A stretch of DNA of 64,000 nt, taken from NCBI RefSeq assembly GCF_900141805.1, contig NZ_FQYN01000003.1:124001-188000 (forward strand), in the 5' to 3' direction. The notes beneath the pieces are model-generated. The model had not been told where the DNA came from. It searched no databases and saw only the letters and a program-made list of their open reading frames with translations. This DNA comes from Hymenobacter daecheongensis DSM 21074. Lineage in GTDB: Bacteria > Bacteroidota > Bacteroidia > Cytophagales > Hymenobacteraceae. The number at the start of each line of letters is the position of its first letter. Position 1 is the first letter of the stretch. A program made the position numbers and the translations under genes. Below, piece after piece: positions 56,022 to 64,000 of the stretch.

Positions 56022-57905
56022 TTACTCTTTCATAATGCGGCTCACGATTTTGGAGCCGGCGGCTTCCACCGTCACCAGGTATACGCCGGCCTTCACCTGA
56101 GGCAGCGCCAGCTCGTGCGCGTTGGCTCCGGCGCGAATCTGGATGGCTTGCGTGGCCACGGTGCGCCCCAGCAGATCGGCTACCTGCACGGTAGCCGGGC
56201 CGGTGGTGCGGGCCTCAAACCGGATGGTGATGCCGGTGCGGAACGGGTTGGGGTAACTCGTGAAGGTTTCGGCGGCTAGGGCGGCGGGCTGGGCGCTGAG
56301 CACGACGCGCAGATTGCGGGCCCCACGGAACACCTGCCCCCTGATTTCGCCGCCAAGAAACTGCGCGGTATGCAGGTTTACATACATACTGTCGCGGCGA
56401 AACTGGATGGAGCGGCGCAGCGTGAAGGGCCGCGCGGCATTGGGCGCGGGGTTGCCGGTGGCCTGCCAGAAGCCCTGCGCCGAGGCCGGTGCGGCGGTAT
56501 TATCGAAGTACTGACCCAGATCGAATACGACCGGCCCGGCCTGCGTGCTGAGCCCGGTGTGGAAGTGGCCGGACTGGGCAGGCCCCGTGAGCCCCGTCCA
56601 GGCCAGCATGAAGTGCACGTTGCTCTGGTCGCGGTCAATGGAAACCACGCCCGAGCCAGTGCCCGGCGAGGCCACCGGCGTGGGCCGCTCCTGCGAGCCG
56701 CTCAGGGTAAACGTGTAGCCTTCGCGGGCCACCCGGTATACCTGCCCCCGGATTTCGCCCTCGGGGTTGGCGGCCGTGGTCAGCACCATATTCACCCGCC
56801 CCGACAGCAGCGCGTTGGCCGTGGCCACGTTCAGGTTGGGAAACGTGACGGAAAAAGCATTGTTGGTAAGCCCGGCCAGCGGCACCCGGCCTATGCGCGT
56901 GGCCCCCACGTTGGTTTGCCCGGCATCGGCCACATACAGGTCCAGGTTGGCCGGCGGGCCGCTCAGGCCGGCAAACGACAGATTGAAGCGTAGCGTATCC
57001 AGGGCCGGGTTCAGCTCGGCCGTGGCCACGGCCTTGGCCGTAGTGGTGATGGGCGGCACCATCTGCGTTCCGTCGAAGCGGGCGTCGTGGGCCACTACGC
57101 GGGCCCGGCTCACCAGCTGCCCCCGGATTTCGCCACCCAGGTTGGCGGCTGTATGCACGTTAATGTAGATATTGCCGGCTTCCAGCGCCGTCAGGATAGC
57201 CGGTGTAATGTCTACTACGCCCTCCATGGTGTTGCCCACCACATAAGTGAACAACGGCAGAATAACAGGACCCGACACGCCGGGCGCTCCGGTGTGAAAG
57301 TGGGCATTGGTAGCGGGCCCGCTGAGCCGGTCGAACACAGCCCGGAAGTTCATTTTGGTCTTATCCTGCGAGAGCACGAAGCTGCCCACGCCCAGCGCGG
57401 GCGTAGTCACGGGCGGCACTTCCTGCGCCCCCGACAGCACGGCGGCATACATATAGTCGGTTTCGACCTCAATCTGGCCCCGGATTTCGCCGCCGGGGTT
57501 GGCGGCCGTATGAATGTTGATGTAGTAGTCGCCGCGCAGGTAGCGCCGCAGCTTCTGATTGTCCAGGTCGGTGCCGGTCAGGAAGCCCTGCAGCCGGTTG
57601 CCCTGCACCATACTCAGCAGGCTCGTCACTACTCCGCCCGACACGCCGCGCCGGCCCAGGTGGGTATGGGCGTTGGTGATGGGGCCGCTCAGGCCGCTAA
57701 AGGTGGCGTTGATGAAGAGCGTGTCGCGGGTGGCATTGAGTGTGAAGCTGGCCACGCCCTGGCCGGGCGTGGTCACGGCGGGCACTTCCTGGGCTCCATC
57801 GAGCCGGGCCGAAAGCAGCAGGTGGGGCCGCAAATGGTCGGCCCGTACGAATCCGGTGGCCAGCAGCAGCAAGCCGGTGAGCAAGAGCGTAAGATGTCGG
57901 CGCAT
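56022..57905 (-). CDS. Multi-CHRD-domain T9SS-secreted protein
   Basis: A 627-residue exported protein: signal peptide (MRRHLTLLLTGLLLLATGFVRA), four CHRD domains (about 28-145, 150-265, 270-390 and 395-535), and a type A T9SS sorting domain (about 545-627, FTSYPNPFRTGITIRFEA to SKIVSRIMKE). CHRD domains show the repeated pattern GAQEVPPVTTPA.G...F.L, FSGLSGPITNAHTHLG and GNIYINVHTAANLGGEIRGQ. The domain was named from chordin and its function in bacteria is unknown; the conserved HxH and NxHT motifs could bind metal. The mature protein is probably on the cell surface or released. Confidence 0.92.
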   Translation of the reverse strand: MRRHLTLLLTGLLLLATGFVRADHLRPHLLLSARLDGAQEVPAVTTPGQGVASFTLNATRDTLFINATFSGLSGPITNAHTHLGRRGVSGGVVTSLLSMVQGNRLQGFLTGTDLDNQKLRRYLRGDYYINIHTAANPGGEIRGQIEVETDYMYAAVLSGAQEVPPVTTPALGVGSFVLSQDKTKMNFRAVFDRLSGPATNAHFHTGAPGVSGPVILPLFTYVVGNTMEGVVDITPAILTALEAGNIYINVHTAANLGGEIRGQLVSRARVVAHDARFDGTQMVPPITTTAKAVATAELNPALDTLRFNLSFAGLSGPPANLDLYVADAGQTNVGATRIGRVPLAGLTNNAFSVTFPNLNVATANALLSGRVNMVLTTAANPEGEIRGQVYRVAREGYTFTLSGSQERPTPVASPGTGSGVVSIDRDQSNVHFMLAWTGLTGPAQSGHFHTGLSTQAGPVVFDLGQYFDNTAAPASAQGFWQATGNPAPNAARPFTLRRSIQFRRDSMYVNLHTAQFLGGEIRGQVFRGARNLRVVLSAQPAALAAETFTSYPNPFRTGITIRFEARTTGPATVQVADLLGRTVATQAIQIRAGANAHELALPQVKAGVYLVTVEAAGSKIVSRIMKE

Positions 57906-58120
57906 GAGTGCAGGGGTTTAGTGGATTAAAAAAAGAACAGTTTGCAACGGTACGTAACTGGCTATTCGAGAGCAGTAACCCATTGGTTGCCTTGCCTCAA
58001 TGAGCTGAGTAACTACAGCAGAGCTTCGGTGCAGGAGTGGCGGGTCGGCACCGTTTGGCCGGAACTACCGGCCGGGCGTACCTTGCAGGCTTTCCGTATT
58101 CCTCATTCCTCTCCCCTCCT

Positions 58121-58597
58121 ATGGAAGCTCCCCGCGACGAATTCATGCGCGAAGCCATTCGCCTCTCTATCGAAAAAATGCAGGCCGGCCACGGCGGGCC
58201 GTTCGGGGCGGTGGTCGTGAAAAACGGCCGCGTCATTGCCCGCGGCTTCAACCAGGTGACCAGCACCAACGACCCCACCTGCCACGCCGAGGTGGATGCC
58301 ATCCGCAAAGCCTGCCAGGCGCTGGGCACCTTCCAGCTCGACGACTGCGACCTGTATACCAGCTGCGAGCCGTGCCCGATGTGCCTGGGGGCCATTTATT
58401 GGGCCCGCCCGCGCCGCGTGTTCTACGGCAACACCAAGCAGGATGCCGCCGCCATCGGCTTCGACGACCAGTTCATCTACGAAGAGCTTGACAAGCCTCT
58501 GCCCGACCGCCAGATTCCGATGCAACAGCTATTGCGCGACGAAGCCCTGGCTGGTTTCGAGGCCTGGACCACCAAGGAAGGCAAAACTGAATATTAG
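58121..58597 (+). CDS. guaD: Guanine deaminase / nucleoside deaminase
   Basis: A 158-residue zinc-dependent cytidine-deaminase-fold enzyme. His55-Ala-Glu57 (CHAEVDAIRKAC) and the PCxxC cysteines Cys85 and Cys88 (SCEPCPMCLGAIYWARPRRV) form the zinc site and proton shuttle. The long C-terminal block KQDAAAIGFDDQFIYEELDK is characteristic of GuaD-type guanine deaminases such as that of Bacillus subtilis, and distinguishes it from tRNA adenosine deaminase TadA. It converts guanine to xanthine for purine salvage or breakdown. The ATG at 58121 matches the family start. Confidence 0.9.
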   Translation: MEAPRDEFMREAIRLSIEKMQAGHGGPFGAVVVKNGRVIARGFNQVTSTNDPTCHAEVDAIRKACQALGTFQLDDCDLYTSCEPCPMCLGAIYWARPRRVFYGNTKQDAAAIGFDDQFIYEELDKPLPDRQIPMQQLLRDEALAGFEAWTTKEGKTEY

Positions 58598-58644
58598 AAC
58601 ATTAGCAGGAATAGTTAGCAGCAAGCTAACCGTTTATCCTTCTT

Positions 58645-58695
58645 TTCGGCAGGCAACTTGGGAGCAGACGCTCTGTTCCCAAGCTGCCTGCCGAA
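58645..58695. repeat. 19-bp inverted repeat after guaD
   Basis: Arms 58645-58663 and 58677-58695 (TTCGGCAGGCAACTTGGGA) are complementary with one mismatch. No T run follows, so it is more likely a dispersed palindrome than an intrinsic terminator. Confidence 0.6.
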
Positions 58696-58832
58696 TGCAT
58701 TTAGGCCAGTTTTGGAATGTTTTCCAACTACCTTAAACTCTTTTCCATAGAAAAAACTTAAATGGTTGAGCTTGTTTATTCAGCAAGATAAATTGTATCA
58801 TTAAGTATAAAAGTTAAATATAAAACTTGTAT

Positions 58833-61784
58833 ATGAATAATTTTACGCAGATTCTGGGCAGCATTCTTTTCGCATTGACTTTCGCCTGCCAGGCCACTGC
58901 CCAAACCGGAAGCTGGACTCCGCCTGGCGCAGACCCCGCTTACCCGCGCACCCTGCTGAAGCAGGCGGCTACTCCGGGAGTCCGGCTTTCTTTGGCGGAG
59001 CCTGAGGGCTACGCCGTGTACGCGGATCTATACGCCAGCACCCTGAGCACGCCCACCACCGACAACACCAGCGCCGGGGGCCGGCGGGGCCGCGCTACCT
59101 TCGCCAAAAACGCGGCCTTTGTGGCCCTGCTGGACCGGCAGGCCGATGCGGGCATGCTCTCGGCCCTGCCGGCTGCCCGGCGCACGGCCCTTATCGACCA
59201 GACCCGCGCGCTGCTCGAAACCATCAACCCGGCCGTAGAGGTCTTCGCTACTTTCAGCAATGCCTCCAGCTACACCGAGTGGCAATGGCGGTCTAAAGAG
59301 CTGATTGACTACCTGATAGCCTACGACCTGCTGCGCGGCGCGGGCGAAACCGATGCCACGCTGGCCGCCGGCCGGGCCAAGCTGCAGACGTTTGCGGCCA
59401 ACCTGTACAAGCAGTCTGTAACGCCCTTTTTCGGGTTTGCTTTCTACACTTCCGTCAAGAACAATCATACGCTGATGACGGCGGCGGCGCTGGGCATGGC
59501 CGCCGTGGTGCTGAACGATGCCGGCGGCTCGCTCCCCGAGCAGCAGCCCCAAAACTGGATCAACACGGGCCTCTACAACCTCGACAACGTGCTGTGGGAA
59601 GATGCCCGGCGGCAGTCGGACCCGGCGGCGGTGGCGGGCTACGCCGAGGGGCCGTATTATTTCAAATACGCGTTTCTCAACTGCCTGCCCTTCTTCCGGG
59701 CCCTGGGAAATTTCCTGCCTGACAACACGGCGAGCTACACCTTCGGCAGCACCACGCGCGCCATCCGCCACCCCTATCATGACCCGCGCTACGAGCAACT
59801 CTACGACTGGATAACGGCCATTCTGATGCCCGACGGCCGGTTTCCGTCCCTGGAGGACTCCTACATCGACATGGGAATGCCGGAGCTGGCCCTCACCGGC
59901 AAGAGCCGCTACGTGAAGTCGCTGCATCTGGAAAACCTAGCCCCCAATCAGCTCGGCTCGCTCACGCTGCAGCTGCGCGACGTGACGGTGGATATGCGGG
60001 CCGCCTACCTGGCCGCCCTGCCCACGCCCACCAGCCCGACCAACGCCCCGCTGACGGTTTTGCCCCGGAGCGGTAACCTTATTTTCCGGTCGGGAAATGA
60101 TGAAAAAGCCCGCTACCTGCACGTATACGGCAAAAGCGGCCCGGCCCAGACCAACTCCGGCGGCCACAGCCAGGCCGATGCCACCAGCTTCATCCTGCAC
60201 GCCCACGGGCAGCTGCTGGCCCTCGACCCCGGCTACCTGAGTTTTTCCCGGCGGGGCGAAATCGGCAATGCCACCAACCACAACATGCTACTGGTCGATG
60301 GCACCGGCCCGGCTATCGGCACGCCCGGCGCGGCCAACGACACCGAGGCCGCGATTCAGAAAACCTTTCAGACCGCGCACCTGGCTTACGGCGAAGTGCA
60401 GACCACCTACGCGGGCCAGGCCACGGCCATCACCCGCAAAACCCTGTTTATTCGGAACACTTATTTCCTGATGGCCGACTTCGTGAAAGCCAATGCCACG
60501 CACACCTACACCTGGCAGCTGCACGGCTACGGACTGGAAGACACCACCGCCACCTCCGGCAGCTTCCGCGACAGTCTGCTGACGAAGCAGCAGGGCACCT
60601 GGCGGAAAAACGGGGCCAGCCTGACAGCCCACGTAACGGCCACCGGCGGCGCTACGGCTTACGAAAAGGCCACCAACATTCACGAAGCCACCTTTAATAC
60701 CACCGAAAACCACACCACCATGCTGGTGCGCAAGAGCGGCGAAACGCAAACCCAGTTTCTGGCCGCCCTCTACCCTTTCACGTCCCGCCGCGTCACGCTC
60801 GCCACCGCCAGCACCGCCACCACGGCCGCCCTCACCGCCCGCAGCCCCGATTACCACGATGTCGCCTTCGCCCAGGCCGATACTGTCCTGAGCAACAGCG
60901 GCACCGTCAGCGCCGATGGCCTCGTGAATTTTTACTCCACCAAAGCAGATGGCCGCTTTGCCCAGGCTTTCGTGGAACTGGGCACCGGGCTGAGCGCGGG
61001 GGGCGTGCCGGTGCTGCAAGCTTCCAAACGCGCCACCATCAGCTGGCAAAAGACCGACGCGACGCACTACGCGGGCTACGTGAGCCGCGGCACCACGCTC
61101 GTAGTAGCGCTGGCCGAAACCCCGCAAGCCGTGACGGGCACAGGCGTAAGCAGCTTTTCCTATGATGCCGCCGCCCGCCAGCTCCGCATTGTCTTCGGGC
61201 AGGCCTCCGACCTGCAGGTGACCACCGGCGGCGGTGTGCTGCCGGTAGTGCTGACCAAGTTCAACGCCAGCCGCCAGCCCGGCTCGGTGCTGCTTACCTG
61301 GCAAACCGCCTCCGAGCTGCAAAACCAGGGCTTTGCCGTGCAGCGCCGCACGGCCGCCGAGGCCGACTTTCGTACCATCGACTTCGTAGCCGGCGCGGGC
61401 AGCAGTCAGCATGGCCATACGTATTCGCACTCCGATTTTACCGCGCCCGCCGGGCTGCTCTACTACCGCCTCCAGCAGCTCGACGCGAATGGCACTACGG
61501 CTTACTCGCCCGTGGTGGCCGTGGCCGCGCTGACCCCGCTGCACCGACTAACGGTAGCGCCCGTGCCGGCCCGGCAGCACCTGCAGATTACGTTTGCCGA
61601 TCCGCAGCAGCAGGTGCAGCTGCGCCTGCTGAATCAGACTGGGCAAACCGTTTTACAGCAGGCATTTCAGTTAAATATTCGGCTAAACATCAGCTATTTG
61701 CAGCCCGGCCTCTACTACCTGCAAGCCCTGGATGCCGATGGCAACCCGCTGGCCAAAACCGAGAAAGTCCTCATCGCGCCCTGA
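58833..61784 (+). CDS. Heparinase II/III-like polysaccharide lyase with T9SS sorting domain
   Basis: A 983-residue secreted protein from the ATG at 58833. A signal peptide (ILGSILFALTFACQATAQ) is followed by a helical toroid domain (about 40-370; NNHTLMTAAALGMAAVVLND, GYAEGPYYFKYAFLN) and a heparinase II/III-like beta-sandwich (about 410-640) with GGHSQADATSFILHAHGQ and NATNHNMLLVDG, holding the conserved His residues. Later comes a fibronectin-like stretch (LPVVLTKFNASRQPGSVLLTW), then a T9SS C-terminal domain (LTVAPVPARQHLQITFAD to EKVLIAP). It probably cleaves an acidic polysaccharide outside the cell. The upstream 100 bp are very AT-rich. A 23-bp-stem terminator follows. Confidence 0.87.
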   Translation: MNNFTQILGSILFALTFACQATAQTGSWTPPGADPAYPRTLLKQAATPGVRLSLAEPEGYAVYADLYASTLSTPTTDNTSAGGRRGRATFAKNAAFVALLDRQADAGMLSALPAARRTALIDQTRALLETINPAVEVFATFSNASSYTEWQWRSKELIDYLIAYDLLRGAGETDATLAAGRAKLQTFAANLYKQSVTPFFGFAFYTSVKNNHTLMTAAALGMAAVVLNDAGGSLPEQQPQNWINTGLYNLDNVLWEDARRQSDPAAVAGYAEGPYYFKYAFLNCLPFFRALGNFLPDNTASYTFGSTTRAIRHPYHDPRYEQLYDWITAILMPDGRFPSLEDSYIDMGMPELALTGKSRYVKSLHLENLAPNQLGSLTLQLRDVTVDMRAAYLAALPTPTSPTNAPLTVLPRSGNLIFRSGNDEKARYLHVYGKSGPAQTNSGGHSQADATSFILHAHGQLLALDPGYLSFSRRGEIGNATNHNMLLVDGTGPAIGTPGAANDTEAAIQKTFQTAHLAYGEVQTTYAGQATAITRKTLFIRNTYFLMADFVKANATHTYTWQLHGYGLEDTTATSGSFRDSLLTKQQGTWRKNGASLTAHVTATGGATAYEKATNIHEATFNTTENHTTMLVRKSGETQTQFLAALYPFTSRRVTLATASTATTAALTARSPDYHDVAFAQADTVLSNSGTVSADGLVNFYSTKADGRFAQAFVELGTGLSAGGVPVLQASKRATISWQKTDATHYAGYVSRGTTLVVALAETPQAVTGTGVSSFSYDAAARQLRIVFGQASDLQVTTGGGVLPVVLTKFNASRQPGSVLLTWQTASELQNQGFAVQRRTAAEADFRTIDFVAGAGSSQHGHTYSHSDFTAPAGLLYYRLQQLDANGTTAYSPVVAVAALTPLHRLTVAPVPARQHLQITFADPQQQVQLRLLNQTGQTVLQQAFQLNIRLNISYLQPGLYYLQALDADGNPLAKTEKVLIAP

Positions 61785-61801
61785 GCCGGCCCTGCCGCCG
61801 C

Positions 61802-61850
61802 TAAGCAAAGCAGGCCCGGACGCTGGTAGCGTCCGGGCCTGCTTTGCTTA
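61802..61850. terminator. Bidirectional terminator between heparinase-like gene and ffh
   Basis: A perfect 23-bp stem (61802-61824 with 61828-61850) with a 3-nt loop lies between two convergent genes, 18 bp and 25 bp from their stops. It has no long T run but is flanked by short A/T ends. Confidence 0.75.
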
Positions 61851-61874
61851 ACAAACAGCCACAAAATCCGTGGT

Positions 61875-63221
61875 TTACATGCGGCCTTTCATGCCCATCA
61901 TCTTGGCCATCTGGGCCATACCGCCTTTGGTGCTGCTCATCTTATTCATGGTGCGCATCACTTTGCGCATGTCCTCGAACTGCTTCATCAGGTTGTTTAC
62001 CTGCTGAATGTCGGTGCCGGAACCCTTGGCTAGGCGGCGGCGGCGCGAGCCGTTCAGGATTTCGGGGGTGGCCCGCTCCTGCTTGGTCATGCTCTTGATG
62101 ATGCTCTCAATCGGCTTGAAGGCGTCGTCATCGATGTCCACGTCCTTGATGGCCTTGCTCATGCCCGGAATCATGCCCACCAGATCCTTCAGGTTGCCCA
62201 TCTTCTTGATCTGCTCCAGCTGGGAGAGGAAGTCGTCGAAGTTGAACTGGTTTTTGCGGATCTTCTGGTTGATGCGCTTGGCTTCGTCCTCGTCGAACTG
62301 CTGCTGGGCGCGCTCCACGAGCGAAATCACGTCGCCCATGCCCAGGATCCGCTGCGCCATCCGGTCGGGATAGAACATGTCCAGGGCCTCCATCTTCTCG
62401 CCCGTCGAGATGAACTTGATGGGCTTCTCTACCACGGCCCGGATGCTCAGGGCTGCACCACCGCGCGAGTCGCCGTCGAGCTTGGTGAGCACCACGCCGT
62501 CGAAGTTGAGGCGGTCGTTGAAGGTTTTAGCCGTGTTCACCGCGTCCTGACCGGTCATGGCATCTACCACAAACAGGGTTTCGGACGGATTGATGGCCCG
62601 CTTCACGGCCTCAATCTCCTTCATCATCTGCTCATCCACGGCCAGGCGGCCGGCGGTGTCGATGATGACGACCTTCTTGTTGTTTTTCTTGGCGTAGGCA
62701 ATGGCGTTCTGCGAAATCTCGACCGGATTCTTGTTCTCCGGCTCAGAGTACACCTCCACGCCCACCTGCTCGCCCAGCACTTTCAACTGGTCGATGGCGG
62801 CGGGGCGGTACACGTCGCAGGCCACGAGCAGCACCGTGCGGTTCTGCTTTTTGATGAACGTGGCCAGCTTGCCGGCGAAGGTGGTTTTGCCCGAGCCCTG
62901 CAGGCCCGAGAGCAGAATCACGGCCGGGTCGCCCTTCAGCACCACATCTTCCTTGGTGCCGCCCATCAGCTGAGTCAGCTCGTCGTACACGATTTTGGTC
63001 ATCAGCTGCCCCGGCGAAACGGTGGTCAGCACGTCGCGGCCCATGGCCTCGTCCTTGATCTTGTCGGTGACGTCCTTGGCCACCTTGTAGTTCACGTCGG
63101 CATCCACCAGCGCGCGGCGAATTTCCTTAATGGTGGCCGCTACGTTGATTTCGGTGATGCTGCCCTGGCCTTTGAGGGTTTTAAAGGCTTTGTCGAGCTT
63201 GGTACTGAGGTTATCAAACAT
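61875..63221 (-). CDS. ffh: Signal recognition particle protein Ffh
   Basis: Ffh binds signal sequences and 4.5S RNA and targets ribosomes to FtsY at the membrane. The 448-residue protein has the helical N domain, then the G domain with LLSGLQGSGKTTFAGKLA (P-loop), DVYRPAAIDQL, DTAGRL and TKLDGDSRGGAALS, and the Met-rich M domain with RRRRLAKGSGTDIQQVNNLM (RNA binding) and a tail of MGMKGRM type. The length is standard. The 5' leader contains two direct repeats of GTGCTGAGGTG (63231-63241 and 63247-63257). Confidence 0.97.
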   Translation of the reverse strand: MFDNLSTKLDKAFKTLKGQGSITEINVAATIKEIRRALVDADVNYKVAKDVTDKIKDEAMGRDVLTTVSPGQLMTKIVYDELTQLMGGTKEDVVLKGDPAVILLSGLQGSGKTTFAGKLATFIKKQNRTVLLVACDVYRPAAIDQLKVLGEQVGVEVYSEPENKNPVEISQNAIAYAKKNNKKVVIIDTAGRLAVDEQMMKEIEAVKRAINPSETLFVVDAMTGQDAVNTAKTFNDRLNFDGVVLTKLDGDSRGGAALSIRAVVEKPIKFISTGEKMEALDMFYPDRMAQRILGMGDVISLVERAQQQFDEDEAKRINQKIRKNQFNFDDFLSQLEQIKKMGNLKDLVGMIPGMSKAIKDVDIDDDAFKPIESIIKSMTKQERATPEILNGSRRRRLAKGSGTDIQQVNNLMKQFEDMRKVMRTMNKMSSTKGGMAQMAKMMGMKGRM

Positions 63222-63474
63222 CTGATAAAAGTGCTGAGGTGGTAATGTGCTGAGGTGTGCTTTTTAGCAAAGTCCGATTCAGCCCGTATTCGTGATTTTT
63301 TGGAGATGATGAGGTGGCCAGTGCCTGCCTTATGCATCGCTAAAAGTCTTTTCTACTCCGGCATGCGTATAACGCCGCCGTTTCGCTCCCAAAATTAGCC
63401 AGAAAACCGCGAAAGCCGATACCTGCTTACCTTCGCCCCGCCAACCTGCCCTCACGCTGCTCCCTGCCGTACCT
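63222..63474. other. Divergent intergenic region between ffh and a glycosyltransferase gene
   Basis: It holds the ffh leader with its GTGCTGAGGTG direct repeats and an AT-richer centre. TACCTTCG at 63429-63436, close to TAnnTTTG, could be the -7 element of the glycosyltransferase gene at 63475. No RNA gene recognised. Confidence 0.4.
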
Positions 63475-64000
63475 ATGCGCCTGCTCGTTATCACCTATTA
63501 CTGGCCGCCTTCCGGGGGCGCGGGCGTGCAGCGGACGTTGAAATTCGTGAAGTACCTGCCCAGCCTGGGCGTAGACTGCACCGTGATAACCGTGGACCCC
63601 GAGCGGGGCGCGTATCCGGTGCTGGATGCCTCGCTGGCGGCGGAAGTGCCGGCCGCCGTGCGGGTCATCCGCACGGGCACCACCGAGCCCTTTGGCAGCT
63701 ATCAGAAGCTTACCGGCCGCAAGCAGATTCCGTACGGCGGCTTCGCCAACGAGAGCAAAACCAGCTTTCAGCAGCAGTTTTTCAAATTCGTGCGCGGCAA
63801 CGTGTTCATTCCGGACCCGCGCCGGGGCTGGAACGCGCATGTGCTGCGGGCCTGCGAGGCGCTGTTTGCCGCCGGCGAGCGGTTCGATGCCGTGCTCACC
63901 AGCAGCCCGCCGCACTCCACCCAGCTCATCGGGCTGGCGCTCAAAAAACGCTACGGCCTGCGCTGGCTGGCCGATATGCGCGACCCCTGGACGAATATTT
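63475..64000 (+). CDS. Family 4 glycosyltransferase, N-terminal part (cut by window end)
   Basis: The first 175 residues of a GT-B glycosyltransferase, reading from the ATG at 63475 to the end of the window. The N-terminus MRLLVITYYWPPSGGAGVQR is the classic start of GT4 enzymes of Bacteroidota (YYWPPxGGAGVQRTLKF). The conserved VDPERGAYPVLDASLAAEVP, FIPDPRRGWNAH, DAVLTSSPPHSTQLIGL and WLADMRDPWTNI follow. It probably makes a cell-surface glycan. The sugar-nucleotide-binding domain is outside the window. Confidence 0.9.
   Translation, partial: MRLLVITYYWPPSGGAGVQRTLKFVKYLPSLGVDCTVITVDPERGAYPVLDASLAAEVPAAVRVIRTGTTEPFGSYQKLTGRKQIPYGGFANESKTSFQQQFFKFVRGNVFIPDPRRGWNAHVLRACEALFAAGERFDAVLTSSPPHSTQLIGLALKKRYGLRWLADMRDPWTNI

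Overview
The window reads as chromosome of a high-GC Bacteroidota, most like Hymenobacter and relatives. The evidence is: several secreted proteins with type IX secretion (T9SS) C-terminal sorting domains, including one CHU_C/gliding-type domain; a TonB-type outer-membrane receptor with a carboxypeptidase-regulatory N-terminus; a Bat (VWA plus TPR) pair; promoters of the Bacteroidota type with a TAnnTTTG -7 element; and mostly weak or absent Shine-Dalgarno sequences. The genus is an inference. No phage, conjugative element, CRISPR array or rRNA operon was seen.

Layout. 1-6.7 kb (minus): a chemosensory operon, transcribed mcp (giant soluble poly-HAMP receptor) > cheW > cheY > cheB > a next gene cut by the window edge. 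7.0-15.2 kb (plus): topA, a DUF4846-like protein, a class III sirtuin, and a fused phosphoesterase/outer-membrane beta-barrel. 15.4-22 kb: a membrane protein (minus), then ppx (plus) facing ppk1 (minus), the pair that degrades and makes polyphosphate, then gyrB (minus). 22.2-24.2 kb (minus): a T9SS-secreted beta-propeller protein and three tRNAs (Arg-UCU, Pro-UGG, Ser-GCU). 24.4-29.2 kb (plus): batB-batC, a thiolase, and a MORN-repeat exported protein. 30.1-33.9 kb (plus): a surface locus with a stand-alone carboxypeptidase-regulatory-like protein, a small secreted protein and a TonB-type receptor. The first and last of these have nearly identical promoter/operator modules. 34.3-36.3 kb: a TPR sensor histidine kinase. 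36.4-40.1 kb: hisS and hutH, separated by three nested palindromes. 40.1-46 kb: a CHU_C surface protein, a multi-spanning glycosyltransferase preceded by a 21-bp-period repeat array, ybaB, and a family 2 glycosyltransferase. 46-50 kb: a small membrane protein, PspC, an OmpA-like/TPR lipoprotein, and pdhB. 50-58 kb: an integral-membrane protein, DinB, a thioesterase, a methyltransferase, a small coiled protein, galM, a type II phosphomannose-isomerase-like cupin, and a CHRD-repeat T9SS protein. 58.1-64 kb: guaD, a heparinase II/III-like T9SS protein, ffh (minus), and the start of a family 4 glycosyltransferase.

Most genes are ordinary core or envelope genes. The unusual material is in the DNA. 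hisS has an AT-rich internal block that looks like intragenic recombination. Sixteen 21-bp units precede a glycosyltransferase. Two promoters share a 23-bp palindromic operator. Many long palindromes sit between genes, some nested hairpin-within-hairpin, and some contain the stop codons of flanking genes. I see no complete new defence or mobile system. The best candidates for something undescribed are the twin-operator surface locus (29.8-33.9 kb), the 21-bp array and the nested palindromes.
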